From positions 599,849 to 663,848 of the forward strand of contig NZ_CH672395.1 of NCBI RefSeq assembly GCF_000152985.1: a stretch of DNA of 64,000 nucleotides, given 5' to 3'. Shown piece by piece: positions 1 through 7,669 of the stretch. The notes below the pieces were generated by a model that did not search any database, was not told the DNA's origin, and saw only the letters and a list, made by a program, of their open reading frames with translations. This stretch comes from Leeuwenhoekiella blandensis MED217 (GTDB taxonomy: Bacteria; Bacteroidota; Bacteroidia; Flavobacteriales; Flavobacteriaceae). The stretch's first letter is position 1. Each line of letters starts with the position of its first letter. The position numbers and the translations under genes are program-made.

Positions 1-546
1 AAAGAAACTTCAAAAAAAGCCATCGCTACGCTTCAAGAAAGGGGCATCGAGGTCTATATGCTCACGGGAGATAACAATAAAACGGCTTCCGCCGTGGCAA
101 ATCAGGTGGGGATTTCAAATTACCAGGGCGAAGTAATGCCTTCGGACAAAGCCGCTTTTGTTGAAAAATTACAGACAGATGGAAAGATAGTCGCAATGGT
201 AGGCGATGGTATCAACGATTCGCACGCTTTGGCGCAAGCCAATGTGAGTATTGCAATGGGTAAAGGTTCGGATATAGCAATGGATGTAGCGAAAATGACC
301 TTGATAACATCGGATTTACAATCCATCCCAAAAGCATTGGAATTATCAAAAAGAACTGTTTTGGGCATACGTCAGAACTTATTTTGGGCATTCATTTACA
401 ACATCATTGGTATTCCAATCGCAGCAGGGGTTCTTTATCCCGTAAATGGATTTTTATTAGACCCGATGATTGCAGGTGCAGCAATGGCATTCAGTAGTGT
501 ATCCGTTGTTGCAAATAGCTTAAGACTTAAACGAGTAAAACTTTAA
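1..546 (+). CDS. copA: copper-translocating P-type ATPase, C-terminal part (cut by window start)
   Basis: The reading frame is open from base 1, so this is the C-terminal 181 residues of a longer protein. It starts inside the HAD-type ATPase domain. VYMLTGDN lies near residues 18-25 and the hinge motif GDGIND at about 68-73. Two C-terminal membrane helices follow. The last carries the pattern AMAFSSVSVVANSLRLK, whose Met and Ser residues belong to the copper site of P1B-1 ATPases. The enzyme would pump Cu(I) across the inner membrane, out of the cytoplasm, using ATP. The next gene, 20 bp downstream, encodes a small metal-binding HMA protein, which supports copper over other metals. The N-terminal metal-binding domains are outside the window. 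Confidence 0.9.
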   Translation, partial: KETSKKAIATLQERGIEVYMLTGDNNKTASAVANQVGISNYQGEVMPSDKAAFVEKLQTDGKIVAMVGDGINDSHALAQANVSIAMGKGSDIAMDVAKMTLITSDLQSIPKALELSKRTVLGIRQNLFWAFIYNIIGIPIAAGVLYPVNGFLLDPMIAGAAMAFSSVSVVANSLRLKRVKL

Positions 547-566
547 TAATAAATAAATTCAATACT

Positions 567-779
567 ATGAAAACTTTAAAATTTAAAACAAATATCAATT
601 GTGGTGGGTGTGTATCGAAAGTAACCCCTTTTTTAAACAAACAAGAAGGTGTAGAAAGTTGGGAAGTAGATACCTCTAATCCTGATAAAATCCTAACCAT
701 TGAAAGCGATGGTGCAACCGAAGAAGACGTAAAATCAACTTTGCAAAAAGTAGGATTTAAGGCGGAACCTGTAGATTAA
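567..779 (+). CDS. small HMA-domain heavy-metal (copper) chaperone
   Basis: A 70-residue protein that is a single heavy-metal-associated domain. The metal-binding cysteines are C12 and C15 in NCGGC. The usual Met two residues before the first Cys is replaced by Ile, a common variation in Bacteroidota. No signal peptide is visible, so it should be cytoplasmic and hand copper to the ATPase encoded just upstream. It is very likely co-transcribed with that gene. A general heavy-metal role cannot be excluded. Confidence 0.85.
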   Translation: MKTLKFKTNINCGGCVSKVTPFLNKQEGVESWEVDTSNPDKILTIESDGATEEDVKSTLQKVGFKAEPVD

Positions 780-793
780 TACGTTTTTTTAAT

Positions 794-1579
794 ATGGCTT
801 ACATTTTAATTTTAGTTGTGATTGTTCTCTTTGCTGTTCATTTTTATAGAAAAGCGAAACGCCATAGTGTAAAGCCATTTCCAGAGGATTGGCACAAATT
901 ACTGATGGATAATGTGCTGTTTTACAGAAACCTTTCAAAAGATAGGCAGCTTATTTTTCAGCAAAAAATGATGCAATTTTTAAGTGAGGTCTATATCGAT
1001 GCTGTGCAGTTTGAATTGGAAGAATTGGATAAGATTTTAATTGCGGCAAGCGCAGTAATCCCTGTTTTTGGTTTTAAAGAATGGCATTACACCAACTTAA
1101 GCGGTATCCTTTTATATCCAGATTATTTTAATGAGGATATGCAATTTAGTAGTAAGGATAACTCAAGAAATATTGGTGGAATAGTTGGGAATGGACGTTT
1201 TGAGAAGCAAATGATTTTATCTAAAAAAGCATTGTACCACGGCTTTAAAAACACAACCGATAAAAGTAATACTGGCATACACGAATTTGTGCATCTTATT
1301 GATAAGCTGGATGATAGTACAGATGGAGTTCCAGAGCGATTATTAGAACATCAATATGCATTACCTTGGTTGAATTTAATTCATAAGGAAATGGAAGCCA
1401 TAAACGACAATCATTCTGATATCCGAAAATATGGAGGTACAAATCAAGCTGAATTTTTTGCAGTAGCTTCAGAATATTTCTTCGAGCGTCCAGACTTACT
1501 CAAAAAGAAACATCCCGAATTATACAAGATGTTGGTTAAATGTTTTAATCAGAAACTTATAGGTTCAATTGAAGTATAG
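794..1579 (+). CDS. M90-family (MtfA-like) zinc metallopeptidase
   Basis: A 261-residue protein with an N-terminal membrane helix (about residues 1-17) and a zinc-peptidase motif HEFVH at 163-167. A downstream acidic stretch (EFFAVASEYFFERP) probably supplies the third zinc ligand, as in the MtfA family. Length and layout match M90 peptidases. In Escherichia coli MtfA interacts with the glucose-PTS regulator Mlc, but this organism type normally lacks that system, so the substrate here is unknown. It starts 14 bp after the HMA chaperone on the same strand and may be part of the metal-handling transcript. It is the last cargo gene before the convergent integrase. Confidence 0.8.
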   Translation: MAYILILVVIVLFAVHFYRKAKRHSVKPFPEDWHKLLMDNVLFYRNLSKDRQLIFQQKMMQFLSEVYIDAVQFELEELDKILIAASAVIPVFGFKEWHYTNLSGILLYPDYFNEDMQFSSKDNSRNIGGIVGNGRFEKQMILSKKALYHGFKNTTDKSNTGIHEFVHLIDKLDDSTDGVPERLLEHQYALPWLNLIHKEMEAINDNHSDIRKYGGTNQAEFFAVASEYFFERPDLLKKKHPELYKMLVKCFNQKLIGSIEV

Positions 1580-1614
1580 TACACCTTAAGAGGTAAAGTT
1601 TGCTGTAGGACAAT

Positions 1615-2829
1615 TCAAAAGTTAACAACGCTATCTAAAGCATCATCTGCTTCTTTATGGATAAAATTTGCCTGATAATTCAGTGTAGTTTTCAAGTCAC
1701 TATGCCTATATAGTTTTTGTAACATTAAAGGATGAATAGAATCACCGGCAATATTGCCAAAAGTATGTCTGGCAATGTGCATTGTAATCTTCTTGTCTAT
1801 TTTTGCTTTTTTGGCAATGGATTTTAAGTTATCGTTAAATTTTTTGGTTGCCGTTTTTCTTTTATTATAAATGTCTTTTGCATCATCCAGATTGGCCTTT
1901 TTCAATTCAGGAAAAACAAAATCGGTAGCGTGTTTTTTATCATCTCTGTAGAAATCTAAAATACTTAGAACCTTATCTGGAATTTTTAAGGACAGTAGTT
2001 TTGAGTTTTTATTCATTCTATAATGAAGCCTATTGTCGTATATGTCTGACCACTTTGTCCAGAGTACATCTGTAACCCGCATTCCTGCAAAATAGAAACT
2101 GAAAAGCCAAACATTCCTTGTATGGATTTCATTACAGGTTAGATTATCTAAAGCTTCAATAGCTCTTACCTCAATAATATTCAACCCTATTTTTGTAGTC
2201 TCAGGAAACTTGATTTTAATTTTGTCACCACCGAAAGGATATAGTTCCCTACTGACTATTTTTAGCTTTATAGCTCTGTTGAATAATAAGCGGATTAGGA
2301 CAAGAATATTCATTATTGAAGTCTCTGCAAGGTTGTGTTTAACTTTGAGGTATATCATTAATTTTTTAAGAAAACGCTCGTCAATTTCTTGAAATGAAAG
2401 CTGTTTAGATTTGTGAAATTTTACAATGTAACTAATCAATGCGCTGTCCGTAGATAGACGGTTTAACTTTTCTGCAACTTCCAGTTCGTCCAGATGTTCT
2501 TGTGCCAGTTCAAAGAAAGTTGAGGAATTCCCTGAGGCATAAATTTCTTTTTTAATCTGGTTTGCTGAAGCATCTTTATATTCGGACTGTAAATCAATAA
2601 GTGCCTTATTGGCATCAGAAAGTTGTTGTGATAGCAACTTGTTTAGGCTATCAGCATTTGGGTTTGATTTTTTTACCCGAAGGTTTTTCTCGTCCCATTC
2701 CTCAATATCAATATAATGACCTACATATTGATAGGTGGAACGACGGTTTTTTGTAATTCGAATAGCCAACGGATATTGCCCCTTGGTGTTCGGTTTTTTG
2801 CGTAGAACTATTTTTGCATTTGATGACAT
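1615..2829 (-). CDS. site-specific tyrosine recombinase (integrase)
   Basis: A 404-residue phage-type integrase. The N-terminal about 100 residues form the arm-binding part common in Bacteroidota integrases, followed by a SAM-like core-binding domain (about 105-200) and the catalytic domain. Visible catalytic residues are R251 (GMRVTD), H351 and R354 (HIARHTF), H376 (YRHSD) and the nucleophile Y385 (LNYQ). It would catalyse integration and excision of the element. Its start codon faces the repeated AGGTACAACA boxes and the tRNA-Leu fragment 230-290 bp away. No excisionase gene is visible between it and the attachment site. Confidence 0.92.
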   Translation of the reverse strand: MSSNAKIVLRKKPNTKGQYPLAIRITKNRRSTYQYVGHYIDIEEWDEKNLRVKKSNPNADSLNKLLSQQLSDANKALIDLQSEYKDASANQIKKEIYASGNSSTFFELAQEHLDELEVAEKLNRLSTDSALISYIVKFHKSKQLSFQEIDERFLKKLMIYLKVKHNLAETSIMNILVLIRLLFNRAIKLKIVSRELYPFGGDKIKIKFPETTKIGLNIIEVRAIEALDNLTCNEIHTRNVWLFSFYFAGMRVTDVLWTKWSDIYDNRLHYRMNKNSKLLSLKIPDKVLSILDFYRDDKKHATDFVFPELKKANLDDAKDIYNKRKTATKKFNDNLKSIAKKAKIDKKITMHIARHTFGNIAGDSIHPLMLQKLYRHSDLKTTLNYQANFIHKEADDALDSVVNF

Positions 2830-2861
2830 AATTGACCTGTTTTGAGTACGAAAGTCAAATC

Positions 2862-2967
2862 AGGTACAACATAGGTACAACATTGTGTTTTTTGCTCAAT
2901 TTTTGCTGTACAATTTCTATAAAGATACGAATTTATTGGGCTTTTTAGGTACAACATAGGTACAACA
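2862..2967. repeat. paired direct repeats of AGGTACAACA boxes (probable integrase arm sites)
   Basis: The 10-mer AGGTACAACA occurs four times, as two tandem pairs separated by one T, at 2862-2882 and 2947-2967. The two 21-bp pairs are identical and lie 85 bp apart. They sit between the integrase start (2829) and the attachment-site tRNA fragment (3065). That is where arm-type integrase sites or excisionase sites usually lie. The repeats are seen directly; their role as protein-binding sites is inferred. Confidence 0.6.
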
Positions 2968-3064
2968 AATGCTGAAATCAACTGATATTAAATGACTTTA
3001 AAGAAAATGAAAAAATGACTAACTCATTGAAAATGAGCGTTTTTGTGTTTCTTTGGTGCAATAT

Positions 3065-3122
3065 ACGCTAGACTTAGGATCTAGTGCCGCAAGGTGTGAG
3101 AGTTCGAGTCTCTCCGCCTGTA
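3065..3122 (+). pseudogene. 3' fragment of tRNA-Leu(UAG), attachment-site remnant
   Basis: The fragment holds a perfect anticodon stem (CTAGA 3068-3072 with TCTAG 3080-3084) around the loop CTTAGGA, giving anticodon UAG at 3075-3077. It also has a variable arm, a T-arm (GAGAG 3098-3102 with CTCTC 3110-3114), the 3' acceptor strand CGCCTGT (3115-3121) and discriminator A. The matching 5' acceptor strand ACAGGCG and the D-arm are absent upstream, so the tRNA is incomplete. This is what remains when an element inserts into a tRNA gene and displaces its 3' half. Confidence 0.75.
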
Positions 3123-3127
3123 CAAAG

Positions 3128-3157
3128 AAAAACCTCTGATGAAAGTCAGAGGTTTTT
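3128..3157 (+). terminator. rho-independent terminator after the tRNA fragment
   Basis: A 12-bp stem is formed by AAAAACCTCTGA (3128-3139) and TCAGAGGTTTTT (3146-3157), with a 6-nt loop and a following T-rich run. It sits right after the tRNA 3' end, as expected for the native tRNA terminator. A nearly identical hairpin lies at 7626-7657. Confidence 0.75.
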
Positions 3158-3326
3158 TTATTTTCTATTCTTAATACATTTCTTTCTCAATTGTGTTAGT
3201 CTGTTTATTTTATAGGTTTTGATAGGAAGCAAAAGAATATGTTTCTGTATTTCAATGGGGTGGAACTATTATCAAACAGCTACCTCTTAACTTACTGTAG
3301 CAAAAGCAATGTGTCTTCTTTGCTAT

Positions 3327-3404
3327 ATGTCGATGTATTGCAAAGATTTCGACATATATTTACAGTATGTCGATGTCTTCGACATAGTTGTTTTTAAATG
3401 TCGA
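3327..3404. promoter_or_regulatory. operator array of ATGTCGA / TCGACAT boxes at the fic start
   Basis: Five 7-bp boxes occur in 78 bp: ATGTCGA at 3327-3333, TCGACAT at 3349-3355, ATGTCGA at 3367-3373, TCGACAT at 3379-3385 and ATGTCGA at 3398-3404. They form two inverted pairs plus a half-site ending 4 bp before the fic start codon. The Fic protein has a winged-helix-like C-terminus, so autoregulation is a reasonable inference. The protein that binds here is not shown by the sequence. Confidence 0.6.
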
Positions 3405-3408
3405 TATC

Positions 3409-4482
3409 ATGTACAACCCTGAAGAAGCCTATAACGACCTTCCTTTATTACCTCCAGTTGTTGAGGTTGAAACTAAGAAAATATTAAAGCAAGCCATTGT
3501 ATCTAATAAAATATTAGCGGAGTTGAAGGGTAGAGCAGATGAAATACCTAATCAATCTATGCTGGTAAACGCCATTACCTTGCAGGAAGCAAAGGATAGT
3601 TCTGAAATTGAAAATATAGTGACGACACAGGACACTTTGTATAAAGCTTTTTCGTCTAATATTTCTACTACAGATGCTCAGACAAAAGAGGTTTTAAGAT
3701 ATCGTCAGGCATTATGGGAAGGATATACTGATTTAAGTAAAAGACCACTCTCTACAAATTCCTTTATTCAAATCGTACAGACTATTAAAGAGAACAATTC
3801 AGGCATACGTAATGCACCCGGAACAAAAATTACGAGTAATGGTAAGACTATTTATACGCCACCTGAAGGTGAGACTGTAATTAGAAGTCTTCTCAAAAAT
3901 CTGGAAGATTATATTCATGCAGATGATGATGTTGATCTTCTTATAAAATTGGCAATAATGCATTACCAGTTTGAAGCGATACATCCCTTCTTCGATGGAA
4001 ATGGGAGAACTGGTAGAGTAATCAACATGCTCTTTATGGTTGAGAACGGGCTTTTAGACACTCCTATACTTTATCTAAGTAAATACATCATCGAACATAA
4101 GAATGCCTATTATACAAACCTTAGAGGTGTAACCGAAAATTCAGCGTGGGAAGCCTGGATTCTCTTTATTTTAAAGGGAATAGAAGAAACGGCATTATAC
4201 ACTTTAGAAAAGATTAACTCCATTAATAGTTTGATGCATGAAACTATAGTTTTCGCAAAAGAGCAACTTCCTGCTCGAGTGTATTCTAAAGAGTTGATAG
4301 AACTGTTATTTGAACAACCCTATTGTAAAGTTAAATACCTGGTGGATAATGGAATTGCTAAACGTCAAACTGCAGCGGAGTACCTTAATGCGCTTGAAGC
4401 AATTGGAATCCTAAAATCACAAAAAGTCGGAGTTGAAAACCTGTATTTAAATGTAAAATTGTTTGAGCTTTTAAAGCTATAA
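3409..4482 (+). CDS. Fic-family protein AMP-transferase with N-terminal inhibitory motif
   Basis: The start was placed at ATG 3409 (357 residues); an upstream TTG at 3388 would lie inside the operator array. The Fic motif HPFFDGNGRTGR is complete at about residues 192-203. A Fic N-terminal domain precedes it and contains SSEIEN (about 64-69), which matches the inhibitory helix motif (S/T)xxxE(G/N) of class II Fic proteins. The C-terminal about 80 residues read as a winged-helix domain (VKYLVDNGIAKRQTAAEYL). Family members transfer AMP from ATP to a protein hydroxyl; the target here is unknown. No antitoxin gene is adjacent, which fits self-inhibition. Confidence 0.9.
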   Translation: MYNPEEAYNDLPLLPPVVEVETKKILKQAIVSNKILAELKGRADEIPNQSMLVNAITLQEAKDSSEIENIVTTQDTLYKAFSSNISTTDAQTKEVLRYRQALWEGYTDLSKRPLSTNSFIQIVQTIKENNSGIRNAPGTKITSNGKTIYTPPEGETVIRSLLKNLEDYIHADDDVDLLIKLAIMHYQFEAIHPFFDGNGRTGRVINMLFMVENGLLDTPILYLSKYIIEHKNAYYTNLRGVTENSAWEAWILFILKGIEETALYTLEKINSINSLMHETIVFAKEQLPARVYSKELIELLFEQPYCKVKYLVDNGIAKRQTAAEYLNALEAIGILKSQKVGVENLYLNVKLFELLKL

Positions 4483-4576
4483 GAGGGAATATTGATTGAA
4501 TATTTGCCTAAAACGTTTTTTTTTTTTTTGAACTTATACCTCAGTAAATGTGTACTTTAGAAGGTGTGTTCAAAAT

Positions 4577-7500
4577 ATGAAAGCTAAACTACTTATTGCG
4601 CTCTTGTTGATTTTGCTTCAGCCTATTCTTGTTGAAGCTCAAAACCGTACCGTAATAAGCGGAAGCATTTATGATGCAGAGACCAAAAAGGCACTTCCTT
4701 ATGTGAATATTGGCTTTTTAAAGGAAAGTATAGGTACTGTTTCTGATGAAAACGGAGAGTTTCATTTAGCTGTTGATGCAACCACTATTGGGCAAAATTC
4801 TAGCTTGCAAATTTCTTATATCGGTTATAAAACACTAACGCTTTCTGCTGCTGAATTTTTCTCGCAAGCAGCGGGAGATTCAAAATTTTATCTAGAGCCA
4901 GAGCCTTTCAGTTTAGCAGAAGTTGTCCTAACTAACGAGTTACGAAAAGAAAAGAATATTGGTTCGTTAAGGATCAAGCAAGGCGTGACAGGTTATTGGC
5001 TTAATCCCGAAGCCTTAGGAGGTGAGATTGCCACAAGGTTTAAGGTTGAAAATAAAAAGACCAAGCTTCACGATCTCAAATTCAACATCACAAAGAATAA
5101 TTCGGGTGGTATTAAAGTGCGGGTTAATGTCTATAACTATAAAGAAGGTTACCCGGCAGAGAATATCTTAACTCAAAATATCATTTATGAAATCAGAGGA
5201 GATGGCGTGCAGACCATAAACCTTGAGCCTTATGATATTTTAGTTGATCAAGATGTCGTGGTTTCTTTAGAATTGATTGAGGTTTACGGTAGATATATAG
5301 ATTTTGAAGTTGGAGGTTCAGACTATAAAACATTTTCATTTACCAGACTTTATAACCAAGATGATTGGGAACGCGTGAACCAAGGTTTGATGTTTAGTCT
5401 GAGAGTGTCTTATCCTAGCGAGAATGGCAAAGTGATCCCACGAACTCGAATTACACCTAAAAACCTTACGGTGTATTGGGATGCTTCAATAAAAATGAGT
5501 TCAGACAGTCGTGATGTTGATGAGGAATTAAAGCTGTTGCGAAAATATTTAGATCATCTGAACTATGCTTCTGTAAATGTGATCGTTTTTAGTGCGCTTA
5601 AGATGGAAGAGAGGGCATTTTCAGTGAAAGATGGAGATTCAAAAAATATTATCAAGTTCTTAGAAAGTGTTACCTATGATGGTGAGGTAGATTTTGCAAC
5701 TATTTTAAAAGACAATACAACTGAAGCCGATGCCGCATTATTATTTTCAAACGGAAACACGATTTTTTCAGCGTTGAATCAAGAGGTATATCTGCCAACC
5801 TATAGCATAAGCTCTAGCCCTGAGGCAAATCATGAAAGCTTACAAAAAGCTAGTTTTTACGGCGAAGGACATTACATCAATTTAGAAAGCTTATCTGTTA
5901 ACGAAGCGCTTGAGCGGATGCTTACGTTTCAGGCAGACAATGAATCATTTGAAGATAATCACAAAAATACCATCACAGGAGGGATCTATACCGAAGATAC
6001 TATTGCTATTCCGCAAGCGGCCATTCGAGTTAAAAATACATTGAAAGAAACACTAAGTGATAATCTGGGTAATTTCAGTATATCTGCTGATAAAGGTGAT
6101 GTTCTTATCATTGATGCCTTAGGTATGTATGAAAAACAACTAGTGATTGAAGCCGATACAAACCTGCAGGTGGCGTTAAAGCCTAACACTACAGTTTTAG
6201 ACGAAGTCAATATTTACACAAAAATCAAGCAAGAGTCAGAAACTAGACTCACTCCGTATGGAGAGAAAAAAGTTGATGCCATTGGGTATACGGTAGATGA
6301 ACTTACAAAGAATCAAATTTTACCAACTGATACGCGCCTCGATGATATCATTGGCAGAATTCCGGGAGTTTTGATCTCGGGGGTTGGAACAAATAAACGC
6401 TATAGTTTTCTCAATAATGTTACAAGTACTACAGGGATGTTTGTAGATCCTAATCCTGCTATTGTGATTGATGGCACTCCATATTCTCAGGGAAACGGTT
6501 TAAGCAATTTGCCTCCAATTAACGTGCAGAATATAAAAAGCATCAGAGCAATAAAATCTCTTGCAGGAACTAATCGGTATGGTAGTATTGCAGCTTTTGG
6601 TGCGATAGAAATTATAACACAGGACGGCGTAGTAAATACTCAAGATAAGCATCAGGCAAACAAAAACCGTGCACTTATTAAAGGTAACGACTATCGTGAG
6701 CAAGAGGTATCTCTCTGGGAAGAGGTCAACAATACGTCGAGTTACACAAAAGAGTTAGAAATGGCTTCAACTTTTAAGGAAGCTCAACGTATTTATGAAA
6801 AGCAGAAATCTGTGACGCAGATGACTATTCCTTATATTTTAAATGTTTCAGATTACTTTAAAAAATGGGACGCTGATTACTCCTATGTTGTCTTGACCAA
6901 TATTGCAGCACTAGCAAGTGACAATCTAAAAGCATTAAAAACTTTGGTTTTTAAACTTGAAGAACGAGGGAATTTTGATAAAGCACAGATGGTCCTTGAG
7001 CGTATTTTAGAATTACGTCCTAGTGATGCTCAAACGTATCGGGATTTGGCAATGAATTATCAGGAAACCCACAAATATGAGAAAGCTTTTGATTTATATA
7101 AGCGAATGCTTGCAAATGCCATACCTGAAGCCGATTTCTCAGGATTACGTGAAGTGATAATTGATGAGTTGAAGCATTTGCTCGCGTTACACCGCAGTAA
7201 AGTTGATTTTAAAAGCTTACCTGCAGACCTACTCAAAGCAGGATTTAAACAAGATATTCGTTTAGTTTTTGAATGGAACGATCCCAACACAGATTTTGAA
7301 TTACAATTCGTAAATCCTCAGAAAAAGTATTTTAAATGGTCGCATACGCTGTTTGATAATCGAGACCGACTTCTCAACGAAGTGAATAAAGAGTATGCTG
7401 CAGAAGCTTATCTTATAGACGACGAGGAGCCTGGAGAATGGATCATCAATCTGGAAGCCTTTGATCAAGAGGATTCGAATAATCCCAACTTTTTAAAATA

Positions 7501-7609
7501 TACGATTTATAAAAACTACGGATCAAGGGACGAGACCAAATTGACTAAAGTTATTCAGCTAAACACACTGAATTCTAAGGTGACTTTAGATCGTATTGAC
7601 TATAAATAG
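4577..7609 (+). CDS. exported multi-domain protein: carboxypeptidase-like, VWA-like, TonB-plug and TPR regions
   Basis: The start at ATG 4577 puts a clean signal peptide (to about residue 22, VEAQ) at the N-terminus of a 1010-residue protein. In order: a CarboxypepD_reg-like domain (about 24-105), a beta-rich segment, a degenerate VWA-like region beginning LTVYWDAS (about 300-460), a second carboxypeptidase-regulatory-like domain (about 465-535), a TonB-dependent-receptor plug (about 585-685, with AIVIDGTPY and GAIEIIT), TPR-like helices (about 780-880) and a beta-rich C-terminus. There is no room for a 22-strand barrel, so it is not a full transporter. Its job is unknown; surface assembly or a partner role with a separate barrel is possible. 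A 14-T run lies about 48 bp upstream. Confidence 0.75.
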   Translation: MKAKLLIALLLILLQPILVEAQNRTVISGSIYDAETKKALPYVNIGFLKESIGTVSDENGEFHLAVDATTIGQNSSLQISYIGYKTLTLSAAEFFSQAAGDSKFYLEPEPFSLAEVVLTNELRKEKNIGSLRIKQGVTGYWLNPEALGGEIATRFKVENKKTKLHDLKFNITKNNSGGIKVRVNVYNYKEGYPAENILTQNIIYEIRGDGVQTINLEPYDILVDQDVVVSLELIEVYGRYIDFEVGGSDYKTFSFTRLYNQDDWERVNQGLMFSLRVSYPSENGKVIPRTRITPKNLTVYWDASIKMSSDSRDVDEELKLLRKYLDHLNYASVNVIVFSALKMEERAFSVKDGDSKNIIKFLESVTYDGEVDFATILKDNTTEADAALLFSNGNTIFSALNQEVYLPTYSISSSPEANHESLQKASFYGEGHYINLESLSVNEALERMLTFQADNESFEDNHKNTITGGIYTEDTIAIPQAAIRVKNTLKETLSDNLGNFSISADKGDVLIIDALGMYEKQLVIEADTNLQVALKPNTTVLDEVNIYTKIKQESETRLTPYGEKKVDAIGYTVDELTKNQILPTDTRLDDIIGRIPGVLISGVGTNKRYSFLNNVTSTTGMFVDPNPAIVIDGTPYSQGNGLSNLPPINVQNIKSIRAIKSLAGTNRYGSIAAFGAIEIITQDGVVNTQDKHQANKNRALIKGNDYREQEVSLWEEVNNTSSYTKELEMASTFKEAQRIYEKQKSVTQMTIPYILNVSDYFKKWDADYSYVVLTNIAALASDNLKALKTLVFKLEERGNFDKAQMVLERILELRPSDAQTYRDLAMNYQETHKYEKAFDLYKRMLANAIPEADFSGLREVIIDELKHLLALHRSKVDFKSLPADLLKAGFKQDIRLVFEWNDPNTDFELQFVNPQKKYFKWSHTLFDNRDRLLNEVNKEYAAEAYLIDDEEPGEWIINLEAFDQEDSNNPNFLKYTIYKNYGSRDETKLTKVIQLNTLNSKVTLDRIDYK

Positions 7610-7625
7610 CCTTCGAGATTTCAAC

Positions 7626-7657
7626 AAAAAACCTCTGATGAAAATCAGAGGTTTTTT
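7626..7657. terminator. bidirectional rho-independent terminator
   Basis: A stem AAAAAACCTCTGA / TCAGAGGTTTTTT (ACCTCTGA 7631-7638 with TCAGAGGT 7645-7652, extended by A-T pairs) lies between two convergent genes. It has A and T runs on both flanks, so it can stop transcription from either side. It is almost identical to the hairpin at 3128-3157. Confidence 0.8.
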
Positions 7658-7669
7658 GTTTTTTAAAAA

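Larger units (their letters stand above)
1..3122. mobile_element. right end of a tRNA-Leu-targeted integrative element with copper-handling cargo
   Basis: The stretch ends in a tyrosine integrase gene reading leftwards, repeated short boxes beside the integrase start, and then a 3' fragment of a tRNA-Leu gene. This order is typical of an integrated island. The visible cargo is a copper ATPase, a CxxC chaperone and an M90 peptidase. The tRNA fragment reads left to right and keeps its own terminator, so DNA to the right of about 3065 looks like the original chromosome. If so, the intact tRNA-Leu should lie at the other end of the element, left of this window. The element type (ICE, IME or prophage-like) cannot be decided here because no transfer genes are visible. 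Confidence 0.6.

Noticed and set aside
3065-3122. A complete tRNA-Leu gene
   Set aside because: The 5' acceptor strand that should pair with CGCCTGT and the D-arm are absent upstream.
3388-3408. Upstream TTG start for the Fic protein
   Set aside because: It lies inside the operator array and adds seven residues without family support; ATG 3409 is a better start.
4577-7609. A complete TonB-dependent transporter
   Set aside because: After the plug there are TPR-like helices and only a short beta-rich end, not a 22-strand barrel.
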